Shown here piece after piece: positions 24,060-36,189 of a DNA stretch of 64,000 nt. How positions within the stretch are numbered: the first letter of the stretch is position 1; each line of letters begins with the position of its first letter. The stretch is from Adiantum capillus-veneris. Taxonomy: Eukaryota > Streptophyta > Polypodiopsida > Polypodiales > Pteridaceae. The notes below the pieces were generated by a model. That model saw only the letters and a program-made list of their open reading frames with translations, did not search any database and had not been told where the DNA came from. The stretch spans positions 155,034,557 to 155,098,556 of the forward strand of contig CM043952.1 in the NCBI GenBank assembly GCA_014529385.2, written 5' to 3'. Made by a program: the position numbers and the translations under genes.

Positions 24060-25369
24060 ATGGATGATGAGGAGTTTCTTTCTTCTTTGTCACCACACCA
24101 GATACAGTGGTACGTGGAGCGTCATCGCTCTGGCGCATCATCGCGCGTTCCTACTCCATCCGCATCTCCCTCTCTTTCGGAGCATTCGGCGCGCTCCGAA
24201 GCTTCGGTGTCAACGAGACGATCTTCACACTCGTCTAGACACCGGCGCTCTAGTGGTGGCGGTGGCGGTTGTTGTGGGGATTCCGCCGCCGATGCCTCCA
24301 CACCGCCTCGTGTTCGACGAGGCTCTTTACCCTCCCCTTCTTTGCCTGCCCCCACACCAGCCACAGCATCGCCATCTACGCCAGGTTTTGCGCGGCTGAC
24401 TGTTACTAGCAGCTACACACCTCTACCTACTCTGCCAGGAGCCAGCCCACTCGACACTCCTCGCTTCGGGGCCCAGACGCCGCTGGAGACACCTGACGTC
24501 CGTACCCCCATCGACACGCCGCTAGAGACCCCTGTCGGGACACCCAGGTTGACGCGTCACCGGCCAGAGGGCTTGCCTTACTCCGTAGACTTCAGCGGCG
24601 GCATCATCATGGATGATGATGGCAAGAAGGTGATCTCGCGCATGCGTGGTCTTTGCTCTCAGCTGTTTAGACACTACATACTAAACAAATGGAGTGAAGT
24701 ACCAAGTGATTTAAAAGCCAGAGTCATCAGCATACTTCATGATGAGTTTCCCGTTCCAACACGGGATCAGTGCTTCAATGAAGACCTGATGAAGATTCGA
24801 ATGCGCGAATACTGCAAACACAAGCGTTCCAAAGTGCAAAAAGCAATCAAGCATGGGTGGAACAGGCCAGATTGGCTGGCCAAAGAAGTTTGGAAGAATA
24901 CAAAGAAAGCAACGCGCGAGAATCCCGACAAGTGGAAGCAACAAAAGGATGTAGCCAGAGCGCGAGTAGAGACAGGGAGCTCGCACCACTTGGGGAGCGG
25001 TGGATGGGCATCATTTGAGGCCGATTTTGTAAGTGTTTTTGCATTGCTCTTTATGTTCGATAGTTTAGGGTTTATGAGTTTTTTAATTCTAAAATAATGA
25101 AATATTTGTATGTTTTGACAGTGGTCGATGACAGGACGTGATCCCACCCCGTACGAGCGTGAGTACGCAAGTAGGAAGGGCTTAAACGCCCTGATGGACA
25201 TTCTCAGTTCTCGCGGCGGCATGGTTAGTATTAGGGTTTACTCTTTTCTATTTTTTTTATTGTTTTATAAATGTCGTTATATGTTTATACTTACTGAAAG
25301 CTGTCTCATTGTCTTTTTTTGCAGAATCCGACAGATACGCCGCTTGGATGCGATGAGACGTCTGACTAG
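24060..25369 (+). CDS. CACTA second protein, Transposase_24 (Ptta/En/Spm) type
   Basis: 371 residues from three exons: 24060-25028, 25122-25223 and 25325-25369, all phase 0 with GT-AG borders. The ATG at 24060 (M-D-D-E-E-F) was chosen because the upstream extension of the frame is unsupported. Residues 20-180 are Ser/Pro/Thr-rich with a Gly run. The C-terminal half carries the family's basic domain (M-R-G-L-C-S-Q-L-F, F-P-V-P-T-R-D-Q-C, K-H-K-R-S-K-V-Q-K) and a W-x-x-x-T-G-R-D-P block at the start of exon 2. In En/Spm elements the second protein binds subterminal repeats. The frame is intact, unlike the TNP2-like gene. GC content is higher than in surrounding DNA. Confidence 0.85.
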
Positions 25370-25715
25370 ACGACGTCAGTTTAGTCGTAGCTAGATAGCA
25401 TTAGTTTAGGGTTTCTCATAGCTTATGTATCATGAGATGGATTTTATACGTCTTTTTGAACCATGTATATTATTACATTTGTCACCGCAGTTCATTTTGC
25501 CAATCAATTCTTTATGCCTATGATGTTGTACAATTGTCATTATTACATTTGCCAATCAATTCATTTTGCCTATGATGTGTACAATTGTCAACTTTACGCT
25601 TGTCAATTTTGCAAACAATGCGTCTTGTGGGTGACTATTTTGGGTCTATTATCTACCCTTGCACTTTTTTTAAAAAGTGAATCAAGTACAATATGGTTCA
25701 TGGGTGGCAGGGCAT

Positions 25716-25935
25716 TCAACCGACGCTATTTATGGCTCTGTAGCGTCGCTATCAGCGTCGCTATAGACTTCTGTGTAAACGTCGCTATAAACGTCGCTAT
25801 AAACGTCGCTATAACCGTCGCTATGAGCGTCGGTATGAGCGACGCTTATAGCGACGCTCTCGTAGCGACGCTATTAGCGACGGTTTTAGCGACACCGGGG
25901 GTTATAAAAACCCAGTGTATCTCCGTCGCTAACAA
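25716..25935. repeat. CACTA subterminal repeats (right)
   Basis: About ten copies of the CGTCGCTAT/ATAGCGACG motif: a run in one orientation (25740-25830), then in the other (25840-25895). They mirror the motif at the left end and mark the region where transposition proteins are expected to bind. Confidence 0.9.
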
Positions 25936-25965
25936 CGTCACAAGAGCACACAACCTCGTGTGGTG

Positions 25966-27505
25966 GATGTTGTGCATATAAAAGAGCATTTGCAAGGGTT
26001 CTGTGAAGAAAATGTGCAATTCTGTAAACATAGACATCCTACGCGTAGGATGTCTCAAGGGGGTTCTAGAGACCAAATTCGAAAATTTTGACTACACCAG
26101 TGGGTTCAGAGGGTAGGTTTTACCATAGTAACATATTGACTTGGATGTTTTTCCTTATTTTTGTTGACCAAAAGCCAAAAGGCAGAGTCAGAAAATGTAA
26201 AATTTTAGAAAAGGCTTAAATTGAGTGATTTTTGCATGCTTTTGCAATTGTGAAGCATACTTGTACTTGCTGAGAGCATAAAGAAGCATCAGGGACACTT
26301 CAGTCTCAAAAAATCAGCAGTAGACATCCTACACGTTGTCGTCCTGTGACATGTACATAGTGGGAACGCATGCCAGAAGAGTTATCTTGTAATTTTTTAG
26401 ATACATAATTATCTTTCCTATAATGTACATATGCATATTTAAGTATAATAATAAGCCTTCTATCTCATCCTATTATTTTTCTCAAGGATAATATATCCTT
26501 ACTTTACCATTAGAAAATACTATGGGAAAAGCATCAATAGCTCCGCCTCTTTAACTTGGGGCAAAAAGCATTGATTCTTTATTTCTACTATTTCATTATC
26601 ATCTCACACCCTAGCTAGATCCTATATCTAGGGTAAACTCCAATATATATATTATCTATGTATTTTTATACTTTTCTTATATTTCTTTTTAAATAGCTAC
26701 TAGGAGAGAATCAAATCCTAGTGGGACACTAGGTGGCATGATTTCAAAGATACACTTATTTTAATGCATTATTGCAAGCATGATTACAAAACTTTGTCAA
26801 GGAGCAATGTCATGCTTTCATATGGCATGAGGTGTCCTTTGGAATTAAATGAAAGTCTAGGCTAAGGAGACCACATGAAGACTTTTGCTGCCATAAATGG
26901 ACCCTATTTTGATAAAATTTTTATACAAGGTTCCAATCCGAATTGGAAAACGATTTTAAAATGAAAATCGTAGCTAATGAGCTGAAGTATTTGCCCATAT
27001 TTTTACTTTTTTATTTGGAGCCACGGTTGAGGATATATGATCAAAATACTGGACCCCAGTCTGCCCACATCATGCAGGGGCAGCTCATTTCCAACTTTTC
27101 CAATTCCTGTTCACACTGGCTCCTCTCTTCTTGTGTAAACCCTTGGGGGTTCCCTTCACCTATAAAAGGGGACCTCTTCTTCCTTGGAATGAACTCAAGC
27201 ATTCAAGCCATTGATGAGAGGAATTCTTGAGGGAGTAAGTAGTAATGCCTAATTGTACTTAGCCATTAACATAAGCCTAAGACTACACTTTCTCCTAGAG
27301 GAAGACTAGCCATTCTTGCAACAAGCTAACCTTGGAAGATCAACTCTAATCAAAGAAGGTCTTGCACTTGATGTATCAATCAAAGTGGAATTATCCACTC
27401 TTCTTCTCTCTCCATCAATAATGGTGCAAAAGGGTTTGTCAAGTAAGATGTGTTTTACATTGATGTTTTCTTGATTTCTTGTTGTTTTCATTTTCATCTC
27501 TAATC

Positions 27506-27583
<78 letters not shown>

Positions 27584-29954
27584 CTAATCTCATCTCCTTA
27601 ACCAAACCTATCTCTCTCATTCTTAGTAATTCATCCTCTCTAGGTTCTCTTGCTACAGGTACATCTCTCCCCGCATTATCCTTATTGCCTACGGGCAAGA
27701 ATAGGGCTTGGGAGGGAAACTTCTCATCTCTTCACTTCTCTCATATCTACATTTCTCACATACTATCCTAGATGAATAAACCACATGATAATCACTTCTA
27801 TCGCTTTCACTCTGTACGATCTATTAGAATTAACGTATGGATTAGCCGTAAAATACACTTTCAACAACGTATAGTGTTTCTCTTCGGCCTTGAAAGGCTC
27901 AATGAAATACTTCTATCACCGAATCCCATCATACTACCTCTCATAGACTATAATTTTTCTTTTGATGTAAGCGTAGTTATCTTGCTATGAACCAAGAGGA
28001 TTTGTACACACAATTAATCCCAATCACTAGACAAAATATATATATTATGGTAAGCACAAAACTACAATTCCAAAGAACAATTCGTAGCCTATTTGGTCAG
28101 CCAAGATTGAATGCCATTAACTCATCCATTAACCCTTTCATATTACCCATGATACGATATGACCATAGCCTTAATGTTTTCATCTTCCTATTGTTTTGAC
28201 ATTCTCTTTTGCGTTCTTTCTTTGTGTGTGTGAGTGCAAGAGAGAAAGAGTGAGTCTTCTTTGATTGCACTTCTTTCCAAACCCTAGTCTTCATGGCATC
28301 TATGGTTTAACTCCTTCATATAGTTTTTGTTGAGTTCTCTCACAAACTCTCACAGCCATAAGCCCGGTGCTTTCCTGGCAAGACCGCAAATTTCTCGACA
28401 ACGTAAGATGTCTACAGGGTGATCTGGTGGAAATTTTGAAAATCTGAGGTTACCAGTGTGTTTAGAAGGTAGGTTTTACCCTATTTTCACCTGGAAAGTG
28501 GAAATTTGACCAAATTTTGACAGATCAAAGCCAAAAGACAAGAAGTGTCAGACATCCTACCCAAATTTAACCCAAGGCATAATTTTGAGACCAAATGTTG
28601 TATTGAGTGCATGTGATAAATTTCATCTCATTTGGTTTAGTGAAAGAGAAGATTGAGCGGACTTTAGCACTTTTGACTGAAAAAGGCAAGAATAGCTAGT
28701 TTTGGGGGTCTTTTGACATCCAAACTCAAATCTAAGCATAGCATTGGGTTGCTGACATCAAGGGGAAGCTGTGGGACAAGTCTAGGATCAAACAGGCCAA
28801 AAAGACATCCTACACGTAGTATGTCTTCTGTGTGATTTTGGACTCTAAAATAAATTCTGAGCATACCACAGTGATCAGCACCTTAAGGAGAGTCTGTGGT
28901 TCAAATTTGGGGCAATTCTGAGCAGTTAGACATCCTACGCTTAGGATGTCTAAAGCATGATTTAGAGGCCAAATTCAAACTGTGGACATAGAAGGGTGTT
29001 GTATAGCCTTAGGCAAGCCTCCTAGGCAAATTTGGTCCAATTTGGAGTTGATTTGACTTAGGAATTCATCAGAACAGACATCAGGCTTTTGGAGCAGATT
29101 CTGGATCATTTGACCAACCTATAGGTGTCAGAATCAAAAAGTAAAAACAGTTGTGAGTTAAGCACATCAAGGGGAAGCTACAGTGCAAGTTTGAGCTGAA
29201 ACAGAGCAAAAATACATCCTACGCGTAGGATGTCTCCACCTTGATTTAGGACTCCAAACCAACCTATGAGCACACCACTATGATTAGCACATCAAGGAAA
29301 AACTGGGGTGAAAATTTCAAGTCATTCTGAGTAAAAACACATCCTACGTGTAGGATGTCTCAAGGCCATTTTTAGGTCCAAATTAAAATCTGAGCATACC
29401 ATTGTGTTGCTGGACTTAAGGGGAGTATCTAGAACAAATTTTGTTAAATTCTGAGCATATAGACATACTACACGTAGGATGTCTCTAGGCCAGTTTTAGG
29501 GTCCAACCATACTTTTGACCATACATGAGTGTTCACAGTCTCACAAAGATCCCCAATCTTTTTTCAAAATTGAATTTGGACTCATTTTGAGCAGTCTAAA
29601 CTGCATTTCACTATTTTGGCCATAACTTTCACAAACGGTATCGGATCGGAAAAGTTTTGATATCAAAACGTAGCCTGAGAGCGGCTCTACACATCTTAGA
29701 GAAAAACATGAACTAAATGCATGCAACTAAATGCATGCCTTCGACAACCATTTAGTTCAACTTTGAAAAAAAACATCGTTTGAGGCCTCAAAATACATCC
29801 GCAAGTTAGGGGTGTCTGAAAGCGACAATTTGCGAGAATTGTGACGAAACGGTTGCGGTTTTGGAAATAGTTTCGACTTTTCCCTGACCAAAGCACTTGA
29901 ACACAGTGGACTAAGTCTACTTGAACCAAGCAAAATCTCTTAAGACCAGAAATC
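25966..29954 (+). other. Element A leader, second part, with palindrome repeats
   Basis: Long untranslated leader of element A, collinear with 36600-39310 of element B. It contains at least seven full or near-full copies of a 24-bp palindrome (half-site AGACATCCTACG plus its reverse complement) at about 26032, 26323 (split), 28800, 28928, 29211, 29337 and 29461, with half-sites such as 28548. Neighbouring copies are separated by about 125-285 bp of related sequence (blocks like GAGCATACCA, TTGCTGGACTTAAGGGGAG). The solo LTR 26337-28400 is inserted in it. No convincing ORF. Confidence 0.85.
26337..28400 (+). mobile_element. Solo LTR of the gag-only element family, TSD ACGT
   Basis: 2064 bp starting TGTCG and ending CGACA, reverse-complement relative of 9447-11489. 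ACGT flanks both sides (26333-26336 and 28401-28404). Joining the flanks restores CATCCTACACGTAAGATG, a copy of the leader palindrome also seen in element B at 38048. The insertion is therefore at the palindrome's centre. It includes a (TA)n tract at 27511-27579. Confidence 0.88.
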
Positions 29955-32900
29955 ATCTCTACCCTAGATTCAAACGCAGCTTACACAAGCTTGGAGATCC
30001 CGACGATAGAGGAATATCCTCCCACAATGGATCTTCCAAACTTGCAATTGATAAAGACCCATCTTGTTGAGAGAGTTTGGATGATTGGTCATGCGAGTGA
30101 AGGACTATATAGATACATTGACGACAATGAGGTCAATCTTTATAGGTGCTCAGATCCATACCTAGAAGAGATAATGGATTACAAGCTCTTATATGTCTAC
30201 ACATATGGAGTCGACTGTCAATGGAGATCTATAGTTGTCAACAAGTATGGACGAGAATACAAAGTTGTAGAAAGCACAAACCCACGGACTGTACTAGAAA
30301 GAGCTGGATATTTGGTCAATGAAGGATCACAAATGCCTCCACCAAACACAAGAATTCCTATAGGAATTCCAAGAAGGGAGCCATCAGGATTCCCTTCAAG
30401 AGCGTTAACGAGAGAAGGATTGGGAGAGTCTCTGGCTAGACTTGTAGACAATCGACGAGTTAGACCATCCCAAGTCCAGAAATGGGTAAACAAAAAATAC
30501 TCTGGAGATGAAGATCCGAGAGATCACGTAATGCCTTTTAGGAGAGTGATTAGAGCAGAGGAAGTTTCAGATTTTGCGACACAGTTTGCGGGATTTGGAT
30601 TGACTCTAGAAGATGATGCAGCTACATGGTTCGACTCGGTGGAACTATGGGATTTTGAGACCCTAGATGAGCTGTTTGAGGAGTTTATTGAAGAATTCTG
30701 ACCAAAAGGCATTGCTCACAACACGGTCTCGCAAATCCATGGATTCAAACTGAAAGAGAATGAATCAGTACGCAAAGCATCATTACGGCTCAAGAGATAT
30801 GTTAAGCTCTGTCCGGGAGCGGAATTACCTACGCAAGCACGACTGATGCTGATCTTTATCCAGGGAATGAGAGATGAGGGCCTTCAGAAGGATCTGCATG
30901 TGATAAGGAGGATGACACTAAACGAGTTGGTCAAAGAAGCTCTTTATCTAGTGGATAACTGTGAGGCATACAAAGAAAAGGACTTAAAGAGTGAATGAGA
31001 TGACACATCCTCTCAGCACAGTGTTTCACAGATAAGTGAGTCCATTGCCAAGCCAACGGCACCTATTGATCAAGAAAAACTTATCGACAACTTGGTCAAG
31101 AGGTTGATTCCTCTTGTAAGGTCTGATGCGGGAGAGCCGAAGTGGTATGAAATTGAGAGAAAATGGACGAACCATACGGGGGAAGAGTGCTATTATAGCA
31201 TGGAAAATGCTAGGGAGAGGTATGTACAACCTGTTCCAGAAGCACCTACTCCACCTAGATACATCACGGGGAATGCGCCAAGACCAGTAGGAGTGTTAAG
31301 GCCACAGCTTGTCTTAGGTGCTAGAATGCAGGTAGACATGAGATACATTCCAATGATGGAAGCATCAAATAAACCAATGCCAGTACCATCTACAATGTGG
31401 TATAGCAACCAAAGTGAGTACTACCCTTCGGAGCAACAAAATGTGAGAGAAACAGATGGAGTGGTGAGGCCGGTACAACCTCCACCTCCTGGGTTTCAGT
31501 CAAAAGAAAGAAGGTATGAAATGGAAGAAAGGACATTGAGATTCATTGCAAATAGAGGCTTATCTAGGTCAAAGCTTGCTTATAGCCAAGAGGAAATCCT
31601 AAAAGAATCTCCTCAACCAGAGACAGATTGTCACAAAAGTCGTGACAACCACTTGGTCAAATAATGTCCTCATACGGAGATCACTGAAGTAAATGCCTAT
31701 TGTCTTGAGTGTGGCATCACTCACTTGATCCCCAATTCCCCGAAAAAACCAAACCAAATCAGGAAAATCACGACAAATGTATCAGGGGTTGTTCAGCTAC
31801 CTAGGAGCTCAGAAAATGAAAATGTTGTACCAGTTCAAGTAGTTACGAGAGCACAAGCCCAAAAGAAAGCTGATGAGAATCCAGAGACAAAGAACACGAA
31901 AAGTGACACGAGTGCAAAGACAGATGATGGACCAAAGACAGACGCACCTAGTTAGAAAACCAAGAGCAAACAAAATAGTTGGAAAGCTAGAAAGACTAGG
32001 ATGAAAGCACGCAGGGAACGAGAGCAAAAATCCCTAACTGAGAAGCTTACCAAAGCTGAGGAGAAGATAAAACAACATGAGGAAAAGGAGGCACCTTCTC
32101 TTACACAGATGGTTAAACCTCTAGAAGAACCATCGACGGATGAGAAACCGAGAAGTGCTAGTTCAGGAGGATCTGTGTTGGCAGAGAAGGTTAATGAGAC
32201 ATTAGATGCCCTCTTGAAATCCTATGATGCGAGGCTCAAAAACAACCAAACCCAAGAACACAGGTGGATGACATATCCCTATACGGAACTAGAAAATCAA
32301 AGGTTTGAAATGTGCAAGAAAATGATTCAAACAACCCAAGCTTTACTAGAACCACCAGTTGCAAAACCTGAGAATGTGATCCGTGTCATGCCTACACACG
32401 TAATCCCACCAAACCAGGAACCAAAAGATCCAGATTCTAGTCATGAGTACAGACCAAACCTCAAAGACCCAGCATTAGAACCAAGGATAGTACTGAATAC
32501 CACAGATAATTCTTCCGAGGGATTTCACCAAGCTATACCTGAGGATTGTAAAGAGATAGATGGTTTTGATGAATTGTGGAAACAAGTCAGAGAGGCCAAT
32601 GAGGCCGATGACCTAAGAAGACGAGTAGACAAGACTAGTGATGAACGAGGAGTGTTTCTACCACCAATAGAGGAATTTGAGATTGGATCTCAAATGAATC
32701 TAGACGTGCGATCGTATTGGGGCGACAAAGGATCTGTACAATCTATGGATAGTCAACCCCATTCGCTAAGAACACTACCGTCCTACATGGGAGAGTACGA
32801 GACCAAGTCAGATGTGGTTGAAGTCCCATCACAGAGACTGTCTCCCAACAAGGCCATCGATTCAAAGGGGCTAGTAGATATTCTATCTACCCCAGTCACG

Positions 32901-33645
32901 TGTACAATAATGTTAGCCGAGTTGCTCAGAATAAGACCAAACATGTGGGCTAATGTGGGTAAATGTTTAGAGAAATTTGGTGTAAAAACCCCAATGACTC
33001 AAATCGAGGAAGGCATCAAAGATCTTGAAATGCCTCAACTAAATACTAGGCCAGTGCCATTAAACAAGGTAGGTGAGTATTACGAGGAAGAAGATGGAAA
33101 CACCACGCTTCCTATGGAATTCAATGGTGTAAAAACCATGGAAATCTTTGACAGTGGAGCTGGTGTGGCCATTGCAACCAGAGAGGTTTGGAAAAAATGG
33201 GGAAAACCTGCCTTGATATCCATACGAATGACCCTGCAGCTTGTAGACGGACACAAGGAAAAGCCCCTAGGACTGCTAGAAAACGTACTTGTTACTTCTT
33301 GTGGCATTGAATATGAACACACTTTTGTTGTTGTTGACTTTGGCAAGAAGAACAACTATGACATCATTCTGGGAAGACCATTCATGCGACAATTGAAAAT
33401 GGTCCAAGATTGGGGTTATGACCATATATACCTGAGACATATGGAAACCATAACAAAGATAAACTTGAGGGACCATAGCTATAGGGATGTGACGAGAACA
33501 CCGGTTGAGGAGTTTGATTCCGCCACAGTGGTAGGATCAGAACTTCCAGCTTGGTTAGGTAAGCCTCAAGATCTGTGGATGTGTAGAGCTTCACAATGTG
33601 GTAGCTTAAAACGTGAGGAATGTATCCTAGAGAGGTTTATAGAGG
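29955..33645 (+). pseudogene. Element A gag-protease polyprotein, decayed
   Basis: One frame reads across 29955-33645 with stops at 30699 (TGA), 30996 (TGA), 31662 (TAA) and 31953 (TAG). The sister copy has ATG at 39311 where A has ATC (29955-29957), so the start is lost. Order: N-terminal region; gag domain near 30500-30900 (D-P-R-D-H-V, A-A-T-W-F-D-S-V-E, F-E-E-F-I-E-E-F); diverged zinc knuckle C-x2-C-x3-H-x4 near 31702; Lys/Glu-rich linker; retropepsin-type protease with F-D-S-G-A-G-V near 33150 and I-I-L-G-R-P-F near 33370. Homology to element B ends near 33645; nothing like reverse transcriptase follows. Confidence 0.85.
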
Positions 33646-34050
33646 AGCAGTTTGTGTTCTCTCTTTGCTAGCATTGATATGATGGGGCTTGGAAACCGAC
33701 CAACATAGGGCATACATGTTGATTCTAGCACGGACATATTCTTCCATGCGCCACTAGAACGTATACGGCAGTATGCATCGACTACAAGAGAGATAGTATA
33801 CTTGGTTTGAGATGCTTTTTCTCCCTATATCTACTATAATACTACTAGGTCCTATAGTAGTACCACTTATTGGCACATTCTCCTTTAAGTGGAAGATTTT
33901 TTGTGTAAAGGTGGTGTGCATCTTACCCTGGCTGGACATATCTAAGGCATCCGATCGCCCATGACTTAAACGCACCTTATTGTTTAGTAGATAGAATAAT
34001 AATGGACTCTCACACACACATTTCAGTGAGTTTCTCCACCCACATCCTGT

Positions 34051-34089
<39 letters not shown>

Positions 34090-35313
34090 CTCTCTCTACA
34101 TGTGCATCCACATACACGCACACACACAAAATAAACACACAACAACACGAAGTATGCAAAAGGTTTACCTTTTAGTGCAATAGTATAGAGCTGCATGATA
34201 GAGGGGAGTATAGGAGAATGGATGCGCAGAGCATGATGGCTTGGATTTTTGTTGGAGGGAGGATATGGTTACAAGAACTGGGTGTTGATGGATGAATCAC
34301 ACATGCCACAAAGTCATAGGCCGGATCCAGAAAAGGTGGGCAACGAAATTGAAAACGCCCACTCAAGGGGTCACTACAATAAGAAAATATCTATCACATG
34401 GGTTGGAGAATAGGGATTACTTTATTCTACATTTTTTCACATACGTGGAGGATGTTGAAAAAACTTTTGAAAAAATCATATATTGAATAGAAAAAGGGTC
34501 CTTTTTATTGGTGAAAATTTCACCGCTAAGGGTTTCTATAAGTAGGCCTTGAACGCATACAATGTATAGGTTTTACATATAGTGACCCCCTCCGAAGGAG
34601 AAAAGATTGATGTCGGCACCTTAGTGACTTAAGGTAATCACCACATGATTATAGAAAGCTTTATGGAGCGATATTTGTTGAATTGAGTCTGTGTTGGCAC
34701 ACATCTGTTAGCTTTTGGAGTGGCAGCTCCACGTTTCTAAGGAATCCGGAAGAAATAAAGGGGGCAATAGTTTTTCCAACAAATCGCATGGAGACATGTG
34801 GAGCGACTTATCTCCATGTCAAAGCCCAGGGACGTAAGAAGTGGCAGCTAGAAAGGCATCACTTTTCCAACAATAGTCTTTTCAACAAATTGCATGGAGC
34901 CATGTGGAGCGACTTATCTCGTCAAAGCCCAGGGACATAAAAAGTGGCACCTAGAAAGGCATCGCTTTTTCGATTTAAGGTTTGGCTACCGATACTGGCT
35001 ATAACAAGCAAAGGTTGTTGGAACCTCTTCCAAAAAAGAAGGGATATATTTTTCTTTATAAGAACATATTGTAAGAATTTCAATCCGTGAAATTCTTAAT
35101 ATTATTAATCACCAGCGGACTCGACTCTTAACGATTTTCTCAAATCAATATCAACTGGACCAAAAAAGGCACACTAGATTTTGATGTACTTCAAACTCCT
35201 AAGTTTTGACTCTCCCCCAAATGCCTTGCACTTGTTGGGGTGTGTGTGATTCTCCGCACCACAAACTAGTATACCTATGGGAGTCCTCTTACCTAAAAAC
35301 TTAGTTAGATGAG
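33646..35313. other. Unassigned DNA between elements A and B
   Basis: No coding region I can support. It contains a (CT)n tract (34049-34087) and an imperfect direct duplication of about 100 bp (about 34775-34865 and 34880-34975, sharing CATGTGGAGCGACTTATCTC and AAAGCCCAGGGAC). The short ORFs are not convincing. It may include degraded transposon ends or host intergenic DNA. Confidence 0.4.
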
Positions 35314-36170
35314 TGTTGACCATTCGGTCAACAACACAACATAACTCAAGTTTCGTACCAAAGTCTTATCTTTTGCGAGTTATGAAATGCTGCAGATTAT
35401 GGCTATAAATGTCCTTTTGCGAGTTATGAAATGCTGCAGATTATGCCTAGGTCATTTTGTAAACGGGAGACTTTAATCATAATCAAAACTTTAGCGCTGC
35501 CATCTATTGTGTGTGAGAGAGAAAGAGAGTGAGCGTGAGCTTTATCCTCTAGCTACGCCCGGCTCGCTCAACACATTGGAGATCTGACTGCACCATTGTT
35601 GTAGGCTTGAGGAGAGCTACGCGACAATGCCAAGCATTCCAGGCGAGGCGAAGCGCACACGCCGACGCATCTACGAGCTATTTGTGGTCGTAAGTGTATC
35701 AAACGATGTCTGTTTTCTGCGTACTAGTAGTCTATAGAATTGTGGCGACATAAGCTACGCATAGGTACTCATAAATTTCAGTTTCGCGCACTTTCAAAAT
35801 TTTGCTCCGTCATCCTACGCGTTTTCCGTAGATGTGTTTAGAGTGAGGGTTTTGAGTGTAGAAGCTTAGGGACGGGTGTATCCTAGTGAGGGGATGGTGT
35901 TCCTTAAGTTTCCTACGAATCTGGCATGATTAGGTGAGTTACCTTCCGTAGTGTGTATGTGGCTAGGTGGTGTAGTTGAGAGCAGTGAGGTTCTTGATTG
36001 TGGTATGGTTGGTCTTCCAAAGTGTTGTATGTGTAGGATGGTCTTAGCCTGACAAGCTAAAGAGATTTCCTCCGTGTGCCTATCATGTCATCTGTGTCCT
36101 CGATTGAAATTATGTTGATCTAGGTAGTGTTTGCATGCACTTCATGGGTGTCTGAGTTGCTCCCGCAACA
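35314..36170 (+). mobile_element. Element B 5' LTR
   Basis: 857 bp from TGTTGACC to CGCAACA. The first 20 bases form a hairpin (TGTTGACC-ATTC-GGTCAACA). Compared with the 3' LTR it lacks about 140 bp near 35440 and instead has a 40-bp duplication (GCGAGTTATGAAATGCTGCA twice, 35377-35440). The tRNA-Asp type primer site follows at 36172. Confidence 0.9.
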
Positions 36171-36171
36171 T

Positions 36172-36189
36172 TGGCACCGCTGCCGGGGA
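36172..36189 (+). other. Element B primer binding site, tRNA-Asp type
   Basis: TGGCACCGCTGCCGGGGA one base after the LTR, differing from the element A site by one base. Confidence 0.85.

Larger units (their letters stand above)
18430..25965 (+). mobile_element. Complete CACTA (En/Spm) DNA transposon, TSD GAT
   Basis: 7536 bp. Left end CACTACAAGAGG (18430-18441) and right end CCTCGTGTGGTG (25954-25965) are inverted repeats matching at 10 of 12 positions. GAT flanks both sides (18427-18429 and 25966-25968), the 3-bp duplication expected for CACTA. Subterminal copies of GCGTCGCTAT/ATAGCGACGC occur at both ends. It carries a TNP2-like and a Transposase_24-like gene on the plus strand, plus captured repeats and a host-gene fragment in its 5' third. 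The target is the leader of element A. Confidence 0.92.

Noticed and set aside
24043-24399. Overlapping ORFs on both strands in the Ser/Pro-rich region of the second CACTA gene
   Set aside because: Shadows of a GC-rich coding region in other frames.
25463-25981. 172-codon ORF at the CACTA right end
   Set aside because: It reads the CGTCGCTAT subterminal repeats (Val-Ala-Ile repeats) and is not a gene.
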